Positions 42,663 through 51,842 of a stretch of 64,000 nucleotides of DNA are shown one piece after another. The translations under genes and the position numbers were made by a program. The stretch spans positions 1 to 64,000 of the forward strand of contig CAZXID010000004.1 in the NCBI GenBank assembly GCA_964640325.1, read 5' to 3'. The number at the start of each line of letters is the position of its first letter. The stretch's first letter is position 1. The stretch is from DAOQAU01 sp964640325. GTDB taxonomy: Bacteria; Cyanobacteriota; Vampirovibrionia; Gastranaerophilales; Gastranaerophilaceae. The notes under the pieces were generated by a model, which was given only the letters and a program-made list of their open reading frames with translations, did not search any database and was not told the DNA's origin.

Positions 42663-42700
42663 GGGCGGATTTTTTCTTTGAAAAAATCCGCCCTTAATTT
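42661..42700. terminator. Bidirectional terminator
   Basis: A 16-bp stem AAGGGCGGATTTTTTC/GAAAAAATCCGCCCTT between the convergent comF unit and fabI. Confidence 0.9.
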
Positions 42701-42710
42701 AGAATTTATT

Positions 42711-43526
42711 TTATTCTTGTGTCTTAATCGAATTAGAAATAAGCTCCATTTCATCACCTGATGCGTAAACACAGTGGCATCCGCAATCTACGAACAAAAT
42801 TTGTCCTGTGGTGCCTGAAGAAAGGTCAGAAGCTAAGTATAAACCTGCTCTGCCGACATCTTCCAAGCTTACGTTTCTTCTAAGCGGTGCTTTCACTACT
42901 GCGGCTTTAAGCATTTTGTCAAAGCCCGCAATGCCTTTTGCAGCAAGAGTCTTTACAGCACCTGCTGATATTGCGTTTACTCTTATTCCGTACTTGCCTA
43001 AATCTTCTGCCAAGTATCTCATGCTGGATTCAAGCGCGGCTTTTGCAACACCCATTACATTGTAGTTTGCAACAACATAGTCTGAGCCAAGATAAGTAAG
43101 AGCAAATATTGAGCCGCCTTCATTCATAATCGGTTGGGCATTTCTTGCTATTGATATTAAAGAATAGGCACTGACTCCAAGGGCTAAATCCCAACCTTCT
43201 TTTGTTGTATCAATAAATTTGCCCATTAAATCTTCTTTGTTTGCAAAAGCAACAGCGTGCACTACAAAGTCTATTTTTCCATAAATTTTTGAGCACTCGT
43301 CAAAAACTTTTTTAACTTGTGCTTCTTTTGTAACATCGCATTCCATTATTATTTTGGCATTCATGCCTTCTGCTAAAGGTCTGACTCTGCTTTCCATAAT
43401 TTCACCAGCGTAAGTGAATGCAATTTCAGCTCCTTGGTTGTGCAATTGTTCTGCTATGGCGTAAGCTATTCCTCTTTGGTTGGAAACCCCAAATATTACA
43501 CCTTTTTTACCTTTCATTAAGCTCAT
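42711..43526 (-). CDS. fabI: Enoyl-[acyl-carrier-protein] reductase (NADH)
   Basis: 271 aa. FGVSNQRGIAYAIA is the FabI cofactor site. Catalytic Tyr-x6-Lys lies in YNVMGVAK, with an earlier Tyr (TYLGSDY) as in FabI. It reduces the enoyl-ACP double bond in the last step of fatty-acid elongation. GGGG site upstream. A C-terminal extension with two Cys (CGCHC) is unusual. Confidence 0.95.
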   Translation of the reverse strand: MSLMKGKKGVIFGVSNQRGIAYAIAEQLHNQGAEIAFTYAGEIMESRVRPLAEGMNAKIIMECDVTKEAQVKKVFDECSKIYGKIDFVVHAVAFANKEDLMGKFIDTTKEGWDLALGVSAYSLISIARNAQPIMNEGGSIFALTYLGSDYVVANYNVMGVAKAALESSMRYLAEDLGKYGIRVNAISAGAVKTLAAKGIAGFDKMLKAAVVKAPLRRNVSLEDVGRAGLYLASDLSSGTTGQILFVDCGCHCVYASGDEMELISNSIKTQE

Positions 43527-43636
43527 AAAAATCCCCTTTTTATCTAAACTAATTTTCCGAGTTCAGTCTATCAAAAACACAAAAATTAAGCAAATTTTTG
43601 GTCAATTGATAAATAAAATAGCGTTAAACATTTGCA

Positions 43637-43653
43637 TGTAACATTTCGTTACA
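43637..43653. promoter_or_regulatory. Palindrome TGTAAC-N5-GTTACA
   Basis: A 6-bp perfect inverted repeat with 5-nt spacer in the 261-nt divergent region between fabI and the repeat-protein gene. It could be an operator; no known regulator box is matched. Confidence 0.35.
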
Positions 43654-43787
43654 AACCCCAAAACACTCCTTTTTGTAAGGATTTTAATGATTAAAATTTG
43701 TAAAAAGCCTTACGGGACATGCAATTTTATTGAAATGATTGTTTTTTTATAAATAAGGTTTGGTTTAATATTTTGGAGGTTATGGTT

Positions 43788-45645
43788 ATGGCACTTTTAC
43801 CGGATGAGTACGGAAATACTTACGGACTTTGTTCCGATTCAGGTCTTGGATATAATAAATTCGCACTGCCGAATACAATGGGGCTTGCCGGTGTCGGTAT
43901 GGGTCCGATGGGAGCCGGCGGATTGAATACAAATTATCTTGCAAATCCTGCACCTGTGGATGCTTTTGTTCACAGAGAAAATAATGAAAAAGTTTTAAAA
44001 ACATCTGTTATTACAGGAATTGTAGCTTTTGCGGCAGGCCTTATATTGGCATCAAGAGGCAAAGGCGGCGCAAAAATACTTAAACAGGCATCAAAACCTA
44101 TTGCAGATGCTGCAAAGAACGTAGTGGATGATGTTGCAAAGCCTATTACAGATGCTGCAAAAAATGTAGTGGATGATGCTGCAAAGCCTGTAGAAAAAGC
44201 AGTTGAAAAGGCGGCAGGCAAAATCGGCAAACCGGTTCTTGGCAATTCTGGGATTGAAGATGAAATTGCTCAAGGAGCCCAAACCGTTGTTAAAAAATCA
44301 AAATATACATGGGCAAGAGGTAAGCATAAAATAAAAACTCCTCAAGTAATTAGTAAAACAAATTCGCAAGCAATTAATAATACTACTAAAGACATTGTAA
44401 AAGTTACTGATGATGCCGCAAAACAAGTTAATGATGCGGTAAAGGGCACCGCAGAAGAATTGCAAGCTGTTGAAGGAAGGTTTGTTGACGGTGAATTTTA
44501 TCCTAAGAAAACTCCGGTTAAAGCATTAAATGCACCTGAAGTTCACCCTCAGCTTGAATACAAGCCTTTACCCGATAAGGTTATTAAACTTGGCAATCAA
44601 TCTTCCGATGAAGTTATTGCTCTGGGCAATGGTAAAAATACCCTTAAAGCATTAAATGCACCTGAAGTTCACCCTCAGCTTGAATACAAGCCTTTACCNN
44701 NNNNNNNNNNNNNNNNNNNNNNNNNNNNNNNNNNNNNNNNNNNNNNNNNNNNNNNNNNNNNNNNNNNNNNNNNNNNNNNNNNNNNNNNNNNNNNNNNNCG
44801 ATAAAGTTATTAAACTTGGCAATCAATCTTCCGATGAAGTTATTTATCTGGGTGACGGCTCAAATAGTGTTAAGGCATTGAGAAGAGCCTCTCGCAAACC
44901 AAATGCTTCAGGGGTAAGGGGAACAATTAAATTAACTGAAACAAGAATTCCTATGGAAGGCGGCGGAAACACAATTATAAAAACAAATCCGATTACAAAA
45001 ACTAAGGTTCAGCAGGTAAATGTTGACCCCAGAGGAAGAATTGAACAGGTTACAAAATTTGACTCTAAAACCGGTAAAATTGTCGAAGATATTCAATATG
45101 CAAAAGGGCAGGTCTTCGGAAGTACCAAATATGATCCTCGTACAGGGGTGAAAATTGAAGAAACCGTTATGTTTGATGGCGGAAAAGGAATCAGAAAATA
45201 TAACCCTGAAACAGGGAAATTAACACAAGAAATTACTTTTAAAGGTGATGAAGTTCAATCTGTTAAAAGATATGGTGAAGCTGGTAAAGTACCTGAACAA
45301 AAAAACATTCCCGTAAGTTCTAAGCACTATGAACACAAATATACAGATGCAAATGGAACAAATTTTTCTACAAAAGTTGATAAAAAAACAGGTAAAAAAA
45401 TCGAAATGAGTGCGACTCGTGCAGACGGTAGTCAAACAATTTACAAATATGATAATAATGGTAAGATTATATCTCAACAAACCGTCAATCCGTTTTATGT
45501 ACAAAAATATACAGATGGATATGGAACTGAATTTTCGACAAAAGTAAACAAATCAACAGGCAAAAGAGTTGAAATGGAAGTGATTCACAAAGACGGCAGC
45601 AAACTCATTTATAAATATGATGAATCAGGAAACTTGATAAAATAA
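43788..45645 (+). CDS. Repeat-rich hypothetical protein, split by an assembly gap
   Basis: One gene interrupted by 100 N. The start at 43788 has GGAGGT 9-13 nt upstream. The N-terminus is Gly/Asn-rich; one membrane helix follows (VITGIVAFAAGLILA), then Ala/Lys/Val/Asp repeats (KNVVDDVAKP, about 95-150) of coiled-coil type. A 42-residue tandem unit (VKALNAPEVHPQLEYKPLPD and so on) is cut by the gap. The C-terminal part has YD/MORN-like strands (KYTDANGTNFSTKV and KYTDGYGTEFSTKV modules, about 52 residues each). The frame change across the gap is expected from an arbitrary N length. Probably membrane-anchored; function unknown. Confidence 0.75.
44520..44872 (+). repeat. 126-bp tandem repeat with scaffold gap
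   Basis: Copy 1 starts at 44520 and copy 2 at 44646 (period 126 bp, 42 codons). The gap of 100 N covers 44699-44798. Sequence resumes at 44799 exactly at the phase where copy 2 stopped, with a diverged last unit. The true copy number is unknown. Confidence 0.85.
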
Positions 45646-45668
45646 CCAAACAAACCAAACAAACCAAA

Positions 45669-45713
45669 CAGAGGGCAAAAAGTTTTTTAAAAAACTTTTT
45701 GCCCTCTGTTTTT
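45669..45713. terminator. Long perfect-palindrome terminator
   Basis: A 20-bp stem (CAGAGGGCAAAAAGTTTTTT and its complement, 45669-45708) followed by TTTTTG. It is preceded by three copies of CCAAACAAA. Confidence 0.9.
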
Positions 45714-45752
45714 GTGATATAATTTTTCCATTAAAAAATAAAGGAGGGTTGT

Positions 45753-46253
45753 ATGGCAAAAGAATGCAGTTTTGATGTGGTTTCGGAATTTGATAAGCAG
45801 GAATTGGTGAATGCTGTTGATCAGGTTGAAAGAGATATTATTTCAAGGTTTGATTTAAAAAATTCCAATTCGAAAGTTGAGCTTGAAGCGGATAAGGCGA
45901 TTACCATAACCACTTGTGACGATATGAAATTGAGAAATATTCTTGATATTTTACAATCAAAATTGGTTAAAAGAAACCTGAGTATAAAAATTCTTGACCC
46001 ACAGCCCATGGAAAATGCTCTGGGCGGAAATGTAAGACAGGTTTATAAGTTAAAAAAGGGGTTAACACAGGAACTTGCCAAAAAAATCGTTTCTGATATT
46101 AAGGATTCAAAAATTAAAGTTCAGGCATCTATCCAAGGAGATCAGGTCAGGGTTTCGGGTAAGGATAAAGATGACTTGCAGGCAGTCATAAAAATCTTGA
46201 GAGAAAATGAGGAAAAATACGATTATCCTCTGCAGTTCCAAAATTACAGATGA
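45753..46253 (+). CDS. yajQ: YajQ family protein (UPF0234)
   Basis: 166 aa, family length, two similar alpha-beta domains. SFDVVSEFDKQELVNAVDQ at the start, QPMENALGGNVRQVYKL in the middle and QVRVSGKDKDDLQ with DYPLQFQNYR at the end match the family. Members bind nucleotides; some respond to c-di-GMP, which would suit the HD-GYP protein at 62790, but no link is shown. AGGAGG site upstream. Confidence 0.95.
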   Translation: MAKECSFDVVSEFDKQELVNAVDQVERDIISRFDLKNSNSKVELEADKAITITTCDDMKLRNILDILQSKLVKRNLSIKILDPQPMENALGGNVRQVYKLKKGLTQELAKKIVSDIKDSKIKVQASIQGDQVRVSGKDKDDLQAVIKILRENEEKYDYPLQFQNYR

Positions 46254-46260
46254 TAACTTG

Positions 46261-46293
46261 TTATCCCGCATGAACGAAGTGAATTGCGGGATC
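46261..46293. repeat. REP-like palindrome before uvrB
   Basis: TTATCCCGCA to TGCGGGATC, a diverged copy of the GTCATCCCG element. Confidence 0.6.
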
Positions 46294-46325
46294 TTTTCAA
46301 AATTAAATTAAAATGATTTTTGGGC

Positions 46326-46331
46326 TAAAAT
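46326..46331 (+). promoter_or_regulatory. -10-like box of uvrB, leaderless geometry
   Basis: TAAAAT followed by 6 nt and the ATG at 46338. No Shine-Dalgarno sequence and no clear -35 box. Confidence 0.45.
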
Positions 46332-46337
46332 ATACTT

Positions 46338-48326
46338 ATGGAAAATAAGTTTAAAATAAGTTCAAAATACAAACCCTCTGGAGACCAGCCGCAAGCCATT
46401 GAAAAATTGACCAATGGGCTTAATCGTGGCTATGATTCTCAGACTTTGTTGGGGATTACGGGCTCGGGTAAAACTTTTACCATAGCAAATGTTATTGAGC
46501 AGGTCCAAAAACCGACTCTTGTAATTGCTCATAACAAAACTCTTGCGGCACAACTTTACAATGAATTTAAAGCACTTTTCCCCGATAATGCGGTTGAATA
46601 TTTTATAAGTTATTATGATTACTATCAACCCGAAGCTTATATACCGCGCACTGATACTTACATAGAAAAGTCTTCAAGCATAAACGAAGAAATCGACCGT
46701 CTGCGCCACAATACCACAAGAAGCCTGTATGAAAGAAATGACGTTATAATCGTGGCTTCCGTAAGTTGTATTTACGGGCTTGGATTGCCCGAAAATTATT
46801 TTAAAGGCTCAATTGAAATTTCTGTCGGTAAAGAAATTTCAAGAGAAGATTTTTTGCATCATTTGGTAAGCGTCAGATATACAAGAAATGATTTGGCCTT
46901 GGAGCGTTCTACTTTTAGGGCACGTGGTGATATTGTAGAGATTATGCCTTCTTATGAAAAAATTGTTACAAGAATTTATTTTTTCGGGGACGAAGTAGAA
47001 AAAATAGTTAAAATAGATTCTGTTACAGGCGAAATTCTCGAAATACCCCAAAAAACCGTTATATATCCTGCCGTTCACTACCTTTCTTATGATGAAAATG
47101 TGGATGAAACCATAAAACTTATTAAAGAAGAATTAAAGGCGCGCTTAGCAGTGCTAAGCGCGCAAAATAAATTAATCGAAGCACAAAGACTTGAACAAAG
47201 GGTTAATTACGATATTGAAATGATAAAAGAAATGGGCTACTGCTCGGGCATTGAAAATTATTCAAGAATAATAGAGCGCCGACCTGTAGGGTCGGCGCCC
47301 TCAACACTTTTAGATTACTTTAGGGGCGATTTTTTGACGGTAATTGATGAATCGCATGTTACTCTTCCTCAGCTTAAAGGGATGTACCGAGGTGATTTGT
47401 CGAGAAAAGAAACCCTTGTGGAATACGGTTTCAGATTGCCTTGCGCTAAAGATAACAGGCCTTTAAAGGAAAAAGAATTTTTTGACAAAGTTCATCAAAA
47501 AATTTATGTGTCGGCAACTCCTGCAGAATTTGAAAAACAAACTTCATCTCAGCTTGTTGAACAGATAATAAGACCCACAGGACTTGTTGATCCTAAAATT
47601 TCGGTTCGCCCTATTGAGACTCAGATTGATGATTTGATTAAAGAAATTTCAGTAAGAGAGCAAAAAAACGAAAGGGTTTTAATTACAACTCTTACAAAAA
47701 AAATGGCGGAAGATTTATGTGATTATTTTATTCAGCAGGGGGTTAAGGTAAGGTACTTGCACAGTGAAATTCAATCGTTGGAGCGGGTTGAAATTTTAAG
47801 GGATTTACGTCTTGGTGAATTTGATGTATTAATAGGGGTAAATTTACTAAGAGAAGGGCTTGATATACCTGAAGCTTCACTTGTTGTGATAATGGATGCT
47901 GACAAAGAGGGTTTTTTACGTTCAGAAACAAGTCTTATTCAAACAATCGGGCGCGCTGCAAGAAATTCATGCGGTGCTGTTATAATGTATGCGGATAAAG
48001 TCACGGATTCAATGAAAAAAGCGATAGATGAAACAAATAGAAGAAGGCAAATTCAGCTTGAATACAATAAAAAGTACGGAATAATACCTCAAACAATTAA
48101 AAAGCCTATTGAAAACAATTTGCTGTCGCTTGTGGCAAGTTATAGAAATTTGGAGGATTTTGTTGCAGAAGAAATGGTGGAACTTGGTATAGATAAAAAA
48201 GGACTGCCAAAGCTTATTGAAAAGCTTGAAAAAGACATGCACAAAGCCGCTAAAATTCTAGATTTTGAAAGGGCAGCACAAATTCGCGACCAATTAAAAA
48301 AGCTTCGGGAAATGCTTAAAGGTTAA
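46338..48326 (+). CDS. uvrB: Excinuclease ABC subunit B
   Basis: 662 aa, normal size. Walker A GITGSGKTFT (about 39-48), the beta-hairpin YYDYYQPEAY, the DESH box, helicase motif VI (QTIGRAARN) and the C-terminal UVR domain binding UvrC. It handles damaged DNA in nucleotide-excision repair with UvrA and UvrC. Two strong palindromes occur in the coding sequence (47139-47163, 47276-47298) with no length change in the protein. Confidence 0.98.
   Translation: MENKFKISSKYKPSGDQPQAIEKLTNGLNRGYDSQTLLGITGSGKTFTIANVIEQVQKPTLVIAHNKTLAAQLYNEFKALFPDNAVEYFISYYDYYQPEAYIPRTDTYIEKSSSINEEIDRLRHNTTRSLYERNDVIIVASVSCIYGLGLPENYFKGSIEISVGKEISREDFLHHLVSVRYTRNDLALERSTFRARGDIVEIMPSYEKIVTRIYFFGDEVEKIVKIDSVTGEILEIPQKTVIYPAVHYLSYDENVDETIKLIKEELKARLAVLSAQNKLIEAQRLEQRVNYDIEMIKEMGYCSGIENYSRIIERRPVGSAPSTLLDYFRGDFLTVIDESHVTLPQLKGMYRGDLSRKETLVEYGFRLPCAKDNRPLKEKEFFDKVHQKIYVSATPAEFEKQTSSQLVEQIIRPTGLVDPKISVRPIETQIDDLIKEISVREQKNERVLITTLTKKMAEDLCDYFIQQGVKVRYLHSEIQSLERVEILRDLRLGEFDVLIGVNLLREGLDIPEASLVVIMDADKEGFLRSETSLIQTIGRAARNSCGAVIMYADKVTDSMKKAIDETNRRRQIQLEYNKKYGIIPQTIKKPIENNLLSLVASYRNLEDFVAEEMVELGIDKKGLPKLIEKLEKDMHKAAKILDFERAAQIRDQLKKLREMLKG
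47139..47163. repeat. 12-bp-arm palindrome inside uvrB
   Basis: GCGCGCTTAGCA with TGCTAAGCGCGC and a 1-nt centre. It encodes KARLAVLSAQ, which aligns without a gap to normal UvrB. Confidence 0.7.
47276..47298. repeat. 9-bp-arm palindrome inside uvrB
   Basis: GCGCCGACC with GGTCGGCGC and a 5-nt loop. It encodes RRPVGSAP, a normal-length segment of UvrB. Confidence 0.65.
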
Positions 48327-49023
48327 GATCATCCTTGTCTAATCCTAAAACTTCATATTGTAATTGTGCCATGTAATGGCCTGTGACTGCGACATTAAAT
48401 ACAATCGCATAAGCGGCAAAGAAATAGAACAGAGGGCCAAATCCAAAAAGTACAAGAAGAATATATCCTATAAATACTGTTGTAGGGAGATTCATAAGTA
48501 TAATTTGTAAAATAAAAAAGATTATTGCAATACTTAAATCTGCAGATTTATTGAATAAAACCTTAAAATTATATGAATCTGCTATTTTTTCGTTTTTGAC
48601 AAACATCAAAAATGAAGTGAGAGCCATCCCTATTACGATTAGCCAAATAATAACTTGAAAGGTTATGTTAAACCAATCTATAACATTAACCTTCGGAATA
48701 ACATAGTTGGCAATTGAAACAGCAATCCAAGTTATCGGTCCGACCGCTATAATCCCTTTAATTGAGGCAAAGGCTAATTTTAGAGGGTTTAGGAACGGTA
48801 ATACGGAATCTCCCTCGTTTAGAACTTCGCTTGTGACTTTTATTAAAAATCCGAATAAAAAGAATATCGTTATTCCTGCAAGCCAAAGCGCACCTGTAGG
48901 TTGCTGCGGATTTTTTAAGTATAAATCGTGTGCAAAGTAAAGCGGTACCGCAAAAGTCAATAGTTTAAAAAATGACATATTGTCGGTAAATGTTTCTCTA
49001 AATGAGTCAATAATTGAAGCCAT
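48316..49023 (-). CDS. Polytopic membrane protein
   Basis: 235 aa, about six membrane helices, with short loops. The C-terminal part (GFGPLFYFFAAYAIVFNVAVTGHYMAQL) is reminiscent of DUF4013-like proteins, but I am not sure of the family. GAGGG site before the ATG and a TATAAT further up (near 49058). It overlaps the uvrB end by 11 nt tail to tail. Confidence 0.7.
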   Translation of the reverse strand: MASIIDSFRETFTDNMSFFKLLTFAVPLYFAHDLYLKNPQQPTGALWLAGITIFFLFGFLIKVTSEVLNEGDSVLPFLNPLKLAFASIKGIIAVGPITWIAVSIANYVIPKVNVIDWFNITFQVIIWLIVIGMALTSFLMFVKNEKIADSYNFKVLFNKSADLSIAIIFFILQIILMNLPTTVFIGYILLVLFGFGPLFYFFAAYAIVFNVAVTGHYMAQLQYEVLGLDKDDLNL

Positions 49024-49088
49024 ATAAACCCTCTCTATTTCTTACGTAAAAATTATATCATAAAAACCGGTTTAAGGCAAGAACACTG

Positions 49089-50123
49089 TTAAAACTGCTT
49101 TAGAAACCTTTCATCGTTATTGAAAAACAGTCTTATATCATCAATGGCGTATTTAAGCATTGCAAGTCTTTCAACACCCATACCAAAAGCAAATCCGGTG
49201 TAAATTTCAGGATTAATACCAACATTTTTAAGTACGTTTACATCAACCATTCCTGCACCCAAAATTTCAAGCCATCCCGTATTGGAGCAAGTTTTGCAGC
49301 CTTTGCCTTGGCAGATTATACATTGAACGTCGATTTCTGCACTAGGCTCTGTGAAAGGAAAAAAACTGCTTCTGAATCTTGTTACCCTGCTTGAACCGAA
49401 GTAAAGTCTTATAAATTCGTTTAATACCCCTTTTAAGTCGGCAAAAGTTATATCTTTATCTACATAAAGCCCTTCTATCTGGTGAAAAAGGTTGTTTTTT
49501 CTGGCGTTTACCGCCTCGCTTCTATAAACCCGCCCCGGAGAAATTACTCTTAATGGCGGTTTTTTTACTGCCATTTCTCTTACTTGAGCGTTTGAAGTTT
49601 GGCTTCTTAAAATAATATTTGAAGCGACTTTTGTGTAAAAAGTGTCTTGCATATCTCTTGCAGGGTGGTCAGCAGGAAAATTAAGCATATCAAAATTATA
49701 ATATTCTGTTTCGACCTCAGGTGAATTTTCGCTTTGAACAAGGGAAAACCCTAAGGTTTGTAATATTGAAACAATTTCGTTTGTGGTTGAAGTCAGCGGA
49801 TGAACTTTGCCTTGAGGGGTAAAGTTACCGGGTAAAGTTATATCGATTTGCTCTTTTTTAAGCTGTTGTTCAAGTTCTTTTCTATAAATTAAGTCAAATT
49901 TTTCTTCCAAACTGCTTTCGAGGTCTTGAGCGATGTCGTTTGCCAAGGCACCTATAATTCTTTTATCATCATTGGATAAGTCTTTTAAATTTTTTTTAAT
50001 CGAATTAAGCTCACCTTTTCTACTCAGATATTTGTTTTTGATTTCTTCAATATCTTGAGACCTTGAGGCCTTTTGTATATCTGATTTTGCATTTTTTAAA
50101 ATTGTATCGAGTTGATTTTTCAT
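49089..50123 (-). CDS. pheS: Phenylalanine--tRNA ligase alpha subunit
   Basis: 344 aa. N-terminal coiled coil, then class II motif 2 (FRSSFFPFTEPSAE) and motif 3 (GFAFGMGVERLAML). A CIICQGKGCKTC cluster matches the PheS zinc-like insert. It forms the alpha2beta2 enzyme with PheT, which is not in the window. Last gene of the kdsA-MBL-pheS unit. Confidence 0.97.
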   Translation of the reverse strand: MKNQLDTILKNAKSDIQKASRSQDIEEIKNKYLSRKGELNSIKKNLKDLSNDDKRIIGALANDIAQDLESSLEEKFDLIYRKELEQQLKKEQIDITLPGNFTPQGKVHPLTSTTNEIVSILQTLGFSLVQSENSPEVETEYYNFDMLNFPADHPARDMQDTFYTKVASNIILRSQTSNAQVREMAVKKPPLRVISPGRVYRSEAVNARKNNLFHQIEGLYVDKDITFADLKGVLNEFIRLYFGSSRVTRFRSSFFPFTEPSAEIDVQCIICQGKGCKTCSNTGWLEILGAGMVDVNVLKNVGINPEIYTGFAFGMGVERLAMLKYAIDDIRLFFNNDERFLKQF

Positions 50124-50137
50124 TTTTTGCTTATTCC

Positions 50138-50755
50138 TTATAAAAATTCGTTATTTACCCGTTCATGTTCTATTGTGCTGAATTCACCGTGGCCGGGAAA
50201 GACTTTTGTATGCCCTTCAAGGGTGAAAAGTTTGTTTTCAATATTTGCCTTTAGTTGGTCAAAATTTCCGCCGTAAAGGTCTGTTCTTCCTACACATTCT
50301 TTAAATAAAGTATCCCCCGAAAAAAGTAAATCGTCAATAAGGTAGCAAACACTGCCTTGGGAGTGTCCGGGTGTGTGAATGACTTTGATTTCATTCCCGC
50401 TGAAGGTTATAATTTGATTGTCTTCAACATTGCCGTCTGCTTTTTGTGCTTCAGCTTTGCCAAAGCCAAAACTTGAAGAAAATTCTGCCACGTTATGGAG
50501 CATGATTTCATCGTTTTTGTGTATTAAAACTTCGCATTCGTATAATTTTTTAAATTCATTTACCCCCAAAACATGGTCAAAGTGTCCGTGGGTGAGTAAA
50601 ATGTATTTCAATTTTGCTCCCAGCTCTTTGATTGTTTCTTCAATTTGAGGGTTTTTATCGGTACAGTCTATTAAAACTGCTTCTTTTGAATTTTCATCAA
50701 AAAGCAGATAATTGTTTACTTCTAAAAAGCCGACTGTAAAATGTTTTAAAATCAT
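50138..50755 (-). CDS. MBL-fold metallo-hydrolase (glyoxalase II-like)
   Basis: 205 aa. THGHFDHVLG gives the HxHxDH zinc site; further ligands are in HTPGHSQGSVCYLID, FSGDTLF and FPGHGEF. It resembles the YcbL/GloB group that hydrolyses thioesters. The start overlaps the kdsA stop by 1 nt. The substrate cannot be told. Confidence 0.9.
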   Translation of the reverse strand: MILKHFTVGFLEVNNYLLFDENSKEAVLIDCTDKNPQIEETIKELGAKLKYILLTHGHFDHVLGVNEFKKLYECEVLIHKNDEIMLHNVAEFSSSFGFGKAEAQKADGNVEDNQIITFSGNEIKVIHTPGHSQGSVCYLIDDLLFSGDTLFKECVGRTDLYGGNFDQLKANIENKLFTLEGHTKVFPGHGEFSTIEHERVNNEFL

Positions 50756-51627
50756 TATTTCACTATCTCAAAAATATCCCTGCAGGTTTTGAAAAGTTTT
50801 TGTGCATCTTTAAGCGCAATCATATTAGGACCGTCACAAAGCGCTTTGTCAGGGTCGGGATGAACTTCAAAAAATAGTCCGTCAGCCCCCGCCGCAACGG
50901 CTGCTTTTGCAAGTACGGGAACAAATTTTCTGTCGCCGCCCGAGCATTCTTCTTGTGCCCCCGGAAGCTGCACACTGTGAGTTGCATCAAAAATTACAGG
51001 ATAACCGAATTCTTGCATAATAGGAATTGAGCGAAAATCAGACACAAGGTTGTTGTAGCCGAAAGTTGTTCCGCGCTCAGTGAGCAAAACATTGGAATTT
51101 CCCGAATCCGTAACTTTTTTAATCAAAGACTTCATTTGTTCGGGTGCTAAGAATTGACCTTTTTTTATGTTTACGATTTTGCCTGTTTTGGCTGCTGCTA
51201 TAAGCAAATCCGTTTGGCGGCAAAGAAAAGCCGGAATTTGGATTATATCAGCTACTTCGGCTGCAATTTTAGCTTCCGCCTCTGTGTGAACATCTGTAAC
51301 AATGGGCAGGTCAAATTCTTTTTTAATTTTGGCAAGCATTCCAAGCCCTTTTTCAAGCCCGGGACCTCTGAAAGAGTTTATTGAAGAACGGTTTGCCTTG
51401 TCAAAAGAAGATTTAAAAACAAAATTAATATCCAAAATTTCTGTAATTTTTTTTAGACCTTCTGCGGTTTTGTTTAAAATATCCTGAGATTCGATAACGC
51501 AAGGACCTGCGATAATCGTCAGTTTATTCTTCTGGTCATTTGACGTTTTATTTGAGGAGGATATGTCAATACATTTACCCCCGCCTATCTCGAAATTTTT
51601 AAGTTTTATTTTTTTAACTTCAATCAT
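50755..51627 (-). CDS. kdsA: 3-deoxy-8-phosphooctulonate synthase
   Basis: 290 aa. TIIAGPCVIESQ, KSSFDKANRSS, DVHTEAEA, LTERGTTFGYNNLV and FDATHSVQLPG are KdsA signatures; a Cys in AGPC and the Cys-bearing EECSGG region are present. It joins PEP and arabinose 5-phosphate to KDO 8-phosphate for lipopolysaccharide, so the organism makes an outer-membrane glycolipid. Divergent from gatB. Confidence 0.97.
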   Translation of the reverse strand: MIEVKKIKLKNFEIGGGKCIDISSSNKTSNDQKNKLTIIAGPCVIESQDILNKTAEGLKKITEILDINFVFKSSFDKANRSSINSFRGPGLEKGLGMLAKIKKEFDLPIVTDVHTEAEAKIAAEVADIIQIPAFLCRQTDLLIAAAKTGKIVNIKKGQFLAPEQMKSLIKKVTDSGNSNVLLTERGTTFGYNNLVSDFRSIPIMQEFGYPVIFDATHSVQLPGAQEECSGGDRKFVPVLAKAAVAAGADGLFFEVHPDPDKALCDGPNMIALKDAQKLFKTCRDIFEIVK

Positions 51628-51681
51628 AGGATTATTATATCAGGAAAATAAATGAATAAATTATTTTGTGATAAAATTAAT

Positions 51682-51842
51682 ATAGAGGATGCGGGAAAAT
51701 TCAAAAAATGACAATTTTTTGTAATTTTTAAAATTTGACCTTAGAAGTGCTAAACCCGTACCGGCTGCGGGATAGCCTGCGGTAAGGGTGCAAGCCGGAC
51801 AGCGGAGCTTGTGAGAAAAATAATCTAAGAAGGGATTTATAA
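51682..51842 (+). ncRNA. Structured 5' leader of gatB, same family as the atpD leader
   Basis: It begins ATAGAGGATGC, then a hairpin with CAAAAAAT/ATTTTTTG arms and loop GACA, then AAGTGCTAAA, a stem ACCCGTACCG/CGGTAAGGGT with an inner GGCT/AGCC hairpin, and AAGCCGGACA. It ends at the AAGAAGG ribosome site. A TAAAAT at 51672-51677 could be its -10 box. The comparison with the atpD copy is in the findings. Confidence 0.72.

Noticed and set aside
44656..44826. Apparent frame break in the repeat protein
   Set aside because: It coincides with 100 N of nominal length; the repeat phase continues on both sides, so it is a gap artefact.
51682..51842. T-box leader for gatB
   Set aside because: No T-box signature (AGGGTGGNACCGCG type) is present, and the element also precedes atpD, which is not an amino-acid gene.
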